From assembly GCA_900752535.1 (NCBI GenBank), contig CAADVV010000324.1, positions 1 through 10,188 of the forward strand: a stretch of 10,188 bases of DNA. Reading direction: 5' to 3'. Below the pieces are notes generated by a model. The model had not been told where the DNA came from. It saw only the letters and a program-made list of their open reading frames with translations, and ran no database searches. The translations under genes and the position numbers were made by a program. This stretch comes from Bacteroidales bacterium. GTDB taxonomy: Bacteria; Bacteroidota; Bacteroidia; Bacteroidales; Muribaculaceae. How positions within the stretch are numbered: position 1 is the first letter of the stretch; each line of letters begins with the position of its first letter. Below, in pieces: positions 5,840 to 10,188 of the stretch.

Positions 5840-7456
5840 CTATGATAATGTGTTGTCTTTTTGTGATTTATTGTCCTCTTTAGCTTGTTTGATAAATTCG
5901 CGCGGCGACATGCCTGTGATTTGTTTAAAAATTGCTGAAAAGTTGCTACGTGATTTTATACCGACTCTATCGGCGATTTCTTCAACTGATATGTCATGTG
6001 TCAAACCCTCGGTTTTGAGGATAATGCAGGCCTCCCGGATACGTTTTTCCATTAACAGCTGACGGAAAGATTTGCCGATACGCTGGTTGATCACTGTCGA
6101 GATGTATTTGGTGTTGTATCCGCTCAGTCGGGCGAGACGGTCAAGGGAGAATCCTTCGGAGCAGAAATTTGACGGCTCGGCCATTATTGTTTCTACTGCC
6201 GCAAGAATGTCGTTGCTCATGGTTTCACTCAGACCGTCTTTGGCTGCGGATGCCGAAGCGTTTGACTCTTCTGTTTCCGGTGGTGTCGGTCTTGGCGCAA
6301 CGTTCAGGGTCATCAGCTCGTTGTTTTTCAGATAGAGGTTACGGTTTATACGCTTTATCGTCATGTTGCTGCGCATGAGGAGTAGCAATAAGGCCAGCAG
6401 AACAGCCGAGACACCTGATGCTCCCCAAAGGATTTTGCGCAGCATGTCGCTTCTGACATTGGCTCTGAAAAGCTCGTCGCGCACGATATTCATGTCGTAT
6501 GTCGCTTGCATGTCATAGATAGTGTTGGCGCTTGTAAGATTCAGAACAGAATCTTTCAATGCCAGATATTCGGCTTTGGTCGACATGGCCTGCCGGGGAT
6601 CGCCGGCGGCGGCGTAATAGTCGGCCATAAGCTTGAGATTCGCCATCTTCATTTCTTTCAGATTGTTGTCTTCGGCGATCCGGTTGGCCTTTTGCAGATA
6701 TTCAACAGCAGAATGAAAGTCATTTTTCAGAGCGTACGTCTTTGCGATATTTTCAAGCGCACATACCCTGCTGGATATAAACGCAGTCGTGTCCAACAAG
6801 GTGGTATAAGCGCGCCTGAAGTTTGCGACCGCCGAGTCATACCGTTTGCCGACAATATCGAGCATGGCATCGTTGGTGGCAATTACTGATTCATAGAAAA
6901 TTCCTGAGGGGATGTCGGTCATTGTGTTGAACTCATTCATTATGTCCACCTCTGAAATCAGTTGATCGTGGGCAAATGCGCTATTGAGTAAATTATGGTG
7001 CACTGTCAGAAAATTGGTGTAATCCTTGTGGTCGGCACACCATCGCCATGCCTTTCGCGAATAGCTGATGTCTTTGGGGTAGTCACCAAGATAGGAATAG
7101 ATAATCGACAGATAGATGTTTGATTTGTTTGTCTCATAGTCGTCGCCCTGTGAAATGGCTTTGAGGAAACACTCATATGCTGCGGGAAAATTATGTGAGA
7201 GGAAATACAGGTGACCGCATATGTTGAATGCTTTTGCACGCATAGCGGGTGTGCTCCCCTCCAATGCCGGATTGTTGGCGATTAGTGAGAAGCAAATAAG
7301 TGCGCTGTCGGGGTTGTTCTCTTGAAAATATCGGTTACCGCTTTCCTCGAGTTCAGTTATATTTCCAGCATTGTCAGGGTTGAGCGCTGCCGATGCGGAT
7401 GCGCGGGGTGCCGTCTGTAGAACTATGACAAGTAATAATAACAAAGTGTGCCGCAT
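5840..7456 (-). CDS. Membrane-spanning one-component regulator: periplasmic TPR sensor, single TM helix, cytoplasmic AraC-type HTH
   Basis: Counting from ATG 7456 the protein has 538 residues. A hydrophobic signal sequence (RHTLLLLLVIVLQ, ending near ASASA, residue 23) is followed by helical TPR-like repeats (about 30-330), seen in pieces such as NRYFQENNPDSALICFSLI, KRYDSAVANFRRAYTTL and NDFHSAVEYLQKANRIAE. One transmembrane helix spans 342-361, and the basic RSNMTIKRINRN after it puts the C-terminus in the cytoplasm. Residues 413-525 are an AraC DNA-binding domain with two helix-turn-helix units (FSLDRLARLSGYNTKYIS at 436-453; SVEEIADRVGIKSRSNFSAIF at 490-510). Bacteroidales use such proteins to pass an envelope signal straight to DNA without phosphorelay. 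The secreted-protein gene follows on the same strand and is the likely target. An upstream TTG at 7462 adds only two residues and is a poorer start. The gene is lower in G+C than prfB beside it. Confidence 0.88.
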   Translation of the reverse strand: MRHTLLLLLVIVLQTAPRASASAALNPDNAGNITELEESGNRYFQENNPDSALICFSLIANNPALEGSTPAMRAKAFNICGHLYFLSHNFPAAYECFLKAISQGDDYETNKSNIYLSIIYSYLGDYPKDISYSRKAWRWCADHKDYTNFLTVHHNLLNSAFAHDQLISEVDIMNEFNTMTDIPSGIFYESVIATNDAMLDIVGKRYDSAVANFRRAYTTLLDTTAFISSRVCALENIAKTYALKNDFHSAVEYLQKANRIAEDNNLKEMKMANLKLMADYYAAAGDPRQAMSTKAEYLALKDSVLNLTSANTIYDMQATYDMNIVRDELFRANVRSDMLRKILWGASGVSAVLLALLLLLMRSNMTIKRINRNLYLKNNELMTLNVAPRPTPPETEESNASASAAKDGLSETMSNDILAAVETIMAEPSNFCSEGFSLDRLARLSGYNTKYISTVINQRIGKSFRQLLMEKRIREACIILKTEGLTHDISVEEIADRVGIKSRSNFSAIFKQITGMSPREFIKQAKEDNKSQKDNTLS

Positions 7457-7485
7457 TATCAATTATGTTTTTTCGTCATGCCCTA

Positions 7486-7493
7486 CAAAGGTA
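7486..7493 (-). promoter_or_regulatory. Promoter -7 box (TACCTTTG) of the TPR/AraC regulator gene
   Basis: TACCTTTG on the minus strand matches TAnnTTTG and lies 29 nt upstream of the ATG at 7456, giving a short A-rich leader. No good -33 TTTG is visible upstream, so expression may be low or need help. It is back to back with the prfB promoter, about 90 bp away. Confidence 0.55.
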
Positions 7494-7580
7494 TAAAAAA
7501 TCAGGCTCATTTTTGAGGTTGCTTAATAATATGCAGACTATGTTCATCTGGCGAATTATGAGTGACAAAGTGTCGAAGTT

Positions 7581-7612
7581 TTTGCAAATGGGGGCTATCT
7601 TCACTAACTTTG
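7581..7612 (+). promoter_or_regulatory. Near-consensus Bacteroidota promoter of prfB
   Basis: TTTG (7581-7584) and TAACTTTG (7605-7612) are separated by 20 nt, matching the -33/-7 consensus and spacing known for the Bacteroidota primary sigma factor. Transcription would start near 7618-7620, leaving a leader of about 18 nt before ATG 7637. This position rules out the in-frame GTG at 7562 as the start. Confidence 0.85.
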
Positions 7613-7636
7613 CAGTCGAAAAAGAAAAACGCCCGA

Positions 7637-8752
7637 ATGATCACACAGGAACAGCTTAAGGAAGCCGGTGAGCGCCGCGACGCGCTTCGCCGCTATCTCG
7701 ACGTCGACAACCGCCGCATACAGCTCGAAGAGGAAGAGTTGCGCACCCACGTGCCCGATTTCTGGGAGCATCCCAAGGAGGCGCAGGCACAGATGAAGAA
7801 AATCAAGGACCTTCAGGGTTGGATTAACGGCTTCGAGGAGGTAGACAAGGCTGTCGGAGAGCTGCAGCTCGGATGGGATTTCCATAAAGAGGAACTTGTC
7901 TCGGAGGAGGAGGTCGATAAACTCTATGCCGACGCCATAGCCCGTATCGAGGATCTTGAGCTGCGCAATATGCTGCGCCGCGAGGAAGACAAGATGGACG
8001 TGGTGTTGAAAATCAACTCCGGTGCCGGCGGCACGGAGAGTCAGGACTGGGCTCAGATGCTCATGCGCATGTATCTGCGCTGGGCTGAGACCCACGGCTA
8101 CAAGACCTCGGTGGCCAACCTGCTTGAGGGCGACGAGGCCGGCATCAAGTCGGCCACGATCAACATCGAGGGCGATTTTGCCTACGGCTATCTCAAGAGC
8201 GAGAACGGTGTGCACCGTCTCGTCAGGGTGTCGCCTTACAATGCCCAGGGTAAGCGCATGACCTCGTTCGCGTCGGTTTTCGTCACCCCTTTGGTCGATG
8301 ATTCAATCGAGGTGAAGGTTGAGCCCGCACTGCTGTCGTGGGACACCTTCCGTTCTGGAGGCGCCGGCGGCCAGAACGTCAACAAGGTGGAGTCGGGCGT
8401 CAGACTGCGCTATCAGTTCACCGACCCCCACACGGGCGAGAAAGAGGAAATCCTCATCGAGAACACCGAGACGCGTGACCAGCCCAAAAACAAAGAGAAC
8501 GCCATGCGTCAGCTGCGCTCCATACTCTATGAGAAGGAGCTCCAGTTCCGCCAGCAGGAGCAGGCCAAGGTCGAAGCCGGAAAGATGAAAATCGAATGGG
8601 GCAGCCAGATACGCTCCTATGTATTTGACGACCGTCGCGTCAAGGACCACCGCACGAACTACCAGACGAGCGACGTGGGCGGCGTCATGGACGGCGACCT
8701 CGACGGCTTCATCAAGGCCTATCTGATGGAGTTTGCCGGCAACGAAGAGTGA
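7637..8752 (+). CDS. prfB: Peptide chain release factor 2 (RF2)
   Basis: RF2 reads UGA and UAA stop codons in the ribosomal A site and triggers release of the finished protein. From ATG 7637 the product has 371 residues, near the usual length (365 in E. coli). It carries the catalytic GGQ loop (RSGGAGGQNVNK, Q at 246), the domain-2 stretch SGAGGTESQDWAQML (128-142), HRLVRVSP (193-200) and TSFASVF (209-215), and the C-terminal WGSQIRSYVFDD. The stop-recognition tripeptide is SPY (199-201), where E. coli RF2 has SPF. Where E. coli has its autoregulatory +1 frameshift (between RGYL and DYD), the gene reads CGC TAT CTC GAC in one frame (7691-7702), so no frameshift is needed. An in-frame GTG at 7562 would add 25 residues but lies upstream of the promoter. 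The codons are G/C rich like other core genes. Confidence 0.96.
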   Translation: MITQEQLKEAGERRDALRRYLDVDNRRIQLEEEELRTHVPDFWEHPKEAQAQMKKIKDLQGWINGFEEVDKAVGELQLGWDFHKEELVSEEEVDKLYADAIARIEDLELRNMLRREEDKMDVVLKINSGAGGTESQDWAQMLMRMYLRWAETHGYKTSVANLLEGDEAGIKSATINIEGDFAYGYLKSENGVHRLVRVSPYNAQGKRMTSFASVFVTPLVDDSIEVKVEPALLSWDTFRSGGAGGQNVNKVESGVRLRYQFTDPHTGEKEEILIENTETRDQPKNKENAMRQLRSILYEKELQFRQQEQAKVEAGKMKIEWGSQIRSYVFDDRRVKDHRTNYQTSDVGGVMDGDLDGFIKAYLMEFAGNEE

Positions 8753-8798
8753 CCCCGGCGACGTCCCTCCTCCAACAATCGGACCGCTGTCTATGTTT

Positions 8799-8830
8799 TA
8801 TAGGTAAATGTCAATATATGTTTACCTATA
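8799..8830. repeat. AT-rich 10-bp perfect inverted repeat before the DUF308 gene
   Basis: TATAGGTAAA (8799-8808) and TTTACCTATA (8821-8830) are perfect inverted arms around a 12-nt centre, in the 93-nt gap between prfB and the membrane-protein gene. The right arm ends 15 nt before ATG 8846. It could be a dimeric repressor operator, a messenger leader hairpin that limits translation, or the 3' end of the prfB message. No T run follows, and no exact TAnnTTTG box is present nearby, only TATGTTTA (8817-8824) inside the repeat. Confidence 0.55.
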
Positions 8831-8845
8831 TAACAGCGTTTCGCT

Positions 8846-9406
8846 ATGAAAACTAACAGCACTTCATGGCTCACGGCCCTTGTCTCGGTGGTCGTGGGCG
8901 TTATCCTCATCGCACTTCACGGCCATGACGGCCTTCTAAACTGGGTTGTCGAAGCCATCGGCGCTCTTGTCGCCCTCGTCGGCCTCTGCGTGGCCCTCGC
9001 CCAGATTTTCCAGCATAAGATGGACCGCAACGACCTCTATCTCGTGGCCGGCGTGGTGGCTTTCGGCCTCGGGCTGTGGCTGGTCTTCGATTCGGATTTT
9101 TTCGTGTCGTTTGTCATCTATGTCCTGGCCCTCGTGCTGATTCTGGCCGGAGCGTGGCACATGTTCACCCTCCGCGTCTTCAATAAGACATATCACGTGC
9201 CTCTCTGGCTCTGGGTTATTCCCGCCATACTGATTGTGGGCGGACTGGCCGTGCTCTTTATGGGCGTGCGTGTCACAGCCGGAGCCATCGTGCTTATCTG
9301 CGGCATCGGGCTGATACTGAGCGCAGTCGGCAGCTTCACGGAGACGGTAAGCAAGATGCGCAACCGCCACGACGAGCAGCCTTCTCAGGCCGTCAAGAAG
9401 GCCTGA
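8846..9406 (+). CDS. DUF308/HdeD-like six-helix inner-membrane protein
   Basis: The 186-residue product has six hydrophobic helices at about 8-25, 34-55, 64-81, 85-107, 118-139 and 142-163. They are arranged as three helix pairs with many Gly and Ala residues, and a charged tail ends in AVKKA. There is no signal peptide beyond the first helix. This size and layout fits the DUF308/HdeD family of small membrane proteins; HdeD of E. coli is linked to acid resistance at high cell density, but most members have no known function and I assign none here. It lies 93 nt after prfB on the same strand, with an inverted repeat between, so it probably has separate control. The start ATG 8846 is the first methionine of the frame. 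It converges on the Skp-like gene with 11 nt between stops. Confidence 0.75.
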   Translation: MKTNSTSWLTALVSVVVGVILIALHGHDGLLNWVVEAIGALVALVGLCVALAQIFQHKMDRNDLYLVAGVVAFGLGLWLVFDSDFFVSFVIYVLALVLILAGAWHMFTLRVFNKTYHVPLWLWVIPAILIVGGLAVLFMGVRVTAGAIVLICGIGLILSAVGSFTETVSKMRNRHDEQPSQAVKKA

Positions 9407-9410
9407 CGGC
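9379..9410. terminator. Overlapping alternative hairpins between convergent genes
   Basis: Three mutually exclusive perfect 7-bp stems share this stretch: GCCTTCT (9379-9385) with AGAAGGC (9396-9402); TCAGGCC (9385-9391) with GGCCTGA (9400-9406); and GCCGTCA (9389-9395) with TGACGGC (9404-9410). They cover the stop codon of the membrane-protein gene and reach into the 11-nt gap before the convergent gene's stop. A two-way transcription stop is plausible in so tight a gap, but no T run follows. Confidence 0.35.
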
Positions 9411-9417
9411 GGTGGAC

Positions 9418-9915
9418 TCAGTATGTCGTGAGGCTGAGCTTCATGATAATCAGGTCGGTCACGTCCTCGACGTTGAAGTCGGTGTAGGCCGTGGCGTCGG
9501 TCCTGAAGATGACGGTATAGCCGCCGGTGGCGCCAAAGGCGCGGATGGCGTTGTCGACGCGTTCGCGCAGCGGTGCCAGCAGGGCCTCGCGCTGACGGGG
9601 CAGGTCGTCCTGGACAGTCTGACGGAACTGCTGTATCTTCTGGTCAAGCTCCTGCACCTCCTGCATGCGGCGCTCCTTGATGGCCGCGGGCGCGTTCTGC
9701 ACCTGCTGCAGCTCTGTGTATTTCTTGTTAAACTCATTCTGGAGACGTCCGTACTCTTCCTCATAGAGGCGCGACGCCTCCTCTATTTTTGCTGTCGAGT
9801 CTTTATACTCGGGCAGCGCCTCGAGTATGCGCGTGGGGTTGACGGTGGCGAATTTCTGGGCCGACATGACAGCGGGCACAAGCAGCAGAAGAGTGAGCAG
9901 AAGTTTCTTAAGCAT
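9418..9915 (-). CDS. Skp/OmpH-family periplasmic chaperone
   Basis: From ATG 9915 the product has 165 residues: a signal peptide (MLKKLLLTLLLLVPAVMSA, cleavage after about 19), then FATVNPTRILEALPEYKDS (22-40), the typical mature N-terminus of OmpH/Skp proteins (xVNxxRIL), a long charged coiled coil (about 40-125, rich in E, Q, K and R), and a short beta-rich end (GYTVIFRTDATAYTDFNVEDVTDLI). Skp trimers hold unfolded outer-membrane proteins in the periplasm and hand them to the BAM complex. In Bacteroidales, genes of this family are often found as pairs near bamA, but bamA is not in this window. An in-frame GTG at 9963 would add 16 residues but lies upstream of the -7 box at 9937-9944, so ATG 9915 is preferred. 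It is divergent from the gene at 10002. Confidence 0.87.
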   Translation of the reverse strand: MLKKLLLTLLLLVPAVMSAQKFATVNPTRILEALPEYKDSTAKIEEASRLYEEEYGRLQNEFNKKYTELQQVQNAPAAIKERRMQEVQELDQKIQQFRQTVQDDLPRQREALLAPLRERVDNAIRAFGATGGYTVIFRTDATAYTDFNVEDVTDLIIMKLSLTTY

Positions 9916-9936
9916 AGATGACGTTTTTTGGTTGTG

Positions 9937-9944
9937 CAAAGATA
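9937..9944 (-). promoter_or_regulatory. Promoter -7 box (TATCTTTG) of the Skp-like gene
   Basis: TATCTTTG on the minus strand matches TAnnTTTG. A start a few bases on gives a leader of roughly 15-20 nt rich in A before ATG 9915. No TTTG sits at the usual -33 distance. Confidence 0.65.
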
Positions 9945-9984
9945 GTGTTTTTTGGTCAATCACACTCTGTAGCGCGCTTTTTCG

Positions 9985-9992
9985 TATCTTTG
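9985..9992 (+). promoter_or_regulatory. Promoter -7 box (TATCTTTG) of the rightmost gene
   Basis: TATCTTTG on the plus strand matches TAnnTTTG, is identical to the box of the divergent Skp-like gene, and lies 40 bp from it. The ATG at 10002 follows by only 9 nt, so the message may be nearly leaderless. No -33 TTTG lies at the usual distance. Confidence 0.55.
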
Positions 9993-10001
9993 CGGCCGAC
10001 T

Positions 10002-10188
10002 ATGGCAGACAATTATCTCGAAAAGAAAATGGAGGACTACAGGCGCCGCGGAGGCGCCTCGCAGACGTCGGGCGCCACGCGCCGCGCATCCTCGCTCAAG
10101 GCCGGTCAGGTGGCCGTCACCTTTCCGCGCCGGTGTGTCTTCATCAGTACCGCGACTGTCTCGCCTGGGACATCGGCTGGGGGGCGCC
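10002..10188 (+). CDS. Unidentified protein, N-terminal part (cut by window edge)
   Basis: From ATG 10002 the frame stays open to the window end, giving 62 residues: MADNYLEKKMEDYRRRGGAS, then a basic, low-complexity stretch (RRASSLKAGQ), then VAVTFPRRCVFIS. The start is supported by the -7 box just upstream and by Bacteroidales-like codon use. I do not recognise the product with confidence. The opening recalls small NAD(P)-dependent oxidoreductases of Bacteroidales, where a basic linker leads into the first beta strand, but the glycine-rich TGxxxGxG expected after VFIS is absent here. From about 10127 another plus frame also reads like coding sequence, so the frame near the edge is not certain. 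Confidence 0.5.
   Translation, partial: MADNYLEKKMEDYRRRGGASQTSGATRRASSLKAGQVAVTFPRRCVFISTATVSPGTSAGGR

Noticed and set aside
7588..7601. GGGGGCTATCTT resembling the sequence around the E. coli RF2 frameshift site
   Set aside because: It lies in the spacer between the -33 and -7 boxes, upstream of the coding region, and the aligned position in the protein is intact; similarity is by chance.
7562..7636. In-frame GTG extension of prfB by 25 residues
   Set aside because: The promoter overlaps it, and the added residues have no counterpart in RF2 proteins.
7465..7659. A 64-residue plus-strand frame that overlaps the prfB start and sits in the frame from which a +1 shift would enter prfB, recalling the E. 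coli RF2 leader
   Set aside because: Its ATGs lie upstream of the predicted transcription start (about 7618), it ends in TAA after GCT with no slippery CTT TGA, and prfB has its own ATG at 7637.
7604..8215. 203-residue minus-strand frame opposite prfB
   Set aside because: Antisense shadow of a conserved gene; no promoter or recognisable motif.
8936..9370. 144-residue minus-strand frame opposite the DUF308 gene
   Set aside because: His, Asp and Glu rich composition is the typical complement of a hydrophobic coding strand; no start signals.
9412..9921. Long open frame on the plus strand (169 residues) opposite the Skp-like gene
   Set aside because: It mirrors a gene with signal peptide, family motifs and promoter; the frame is open because of the G/C-rich codon pattern of the real gene.

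Overview
The window looks like a chromosomal segment of a gut-type Bacteroidales bacterium, most likely a Muribaculaceae relative; the family placement is inference. The grounds are Bacteroidota-style promoters (-7 boxes of the form TAnnTTTG, one with a well-placed -33 TTTG), A-rich leaders without Shine-Dalgarno sequences, secreted proteins with endings like type IX secretion sorting domains, a BspA-like leucine-rich-repeat protein, a membrane-spanning TPR/AraC regulator, and the trmB-mrp gene pair in the form I associate with Bacteroides relatives. I see no tRNA, rRNA, CRISPR array, insertion sequence or phage gene.

Minus strand, 7456 down to 1. A membrane-anchored AraC-type regulator with periplasmic TPRs is followed by a 976-residue multidomain secreted protein (cleaved-adhesin-like, CARDB-like, two carboxypeptidase-regulatory-like domains, fibronectin-III-like). 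A strong hairpin lies after it. Next come a 500-residue BspA-like LRR_5 protein with its own promoter, tRNA (guanine-N7)-methyltransferase (trmB) 26 nt later, and 2 nt further the start of an Mrp/ApbC iron-sulfur carrier ATPase cut by the window edge. The regulator and the adhesin-like gene look visibly poorer in G+C than their neighbours, so they may be an accessory cassette set among core genes.

Plus strand, 7637 to 9406. Peptide chain release factor 2 (prfB) runs divergently from the regulator behind a near-consensus promoter, and its reading frame is continuous, with no frameshift site. It is followed by a six-helix DUF308/HdeD-like membrane protein preceded by an AT-rich 10-bp inverted repeat.

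Right end. A Skp/OmpH-like periplasmic chaperone on the minus strand converges on the membrane-protein gene with an 11-nt gap, where three overlapping alternative hairpins lie. It is divergent from a plus-strand gene that runs off the window and that I could not identify.

Most of the window is ordinary core genome. The part most worth a second look is the regulator plus secreted-protein pair (2747-7456). The regulator spans the membrane, the promoter between the two genes carries direct repeats spaced as an AraC-family dimer would need, and the secreted protein appears to have a fibronectin fold split by an inserted domain. I found nothing I would call a wholly new system.
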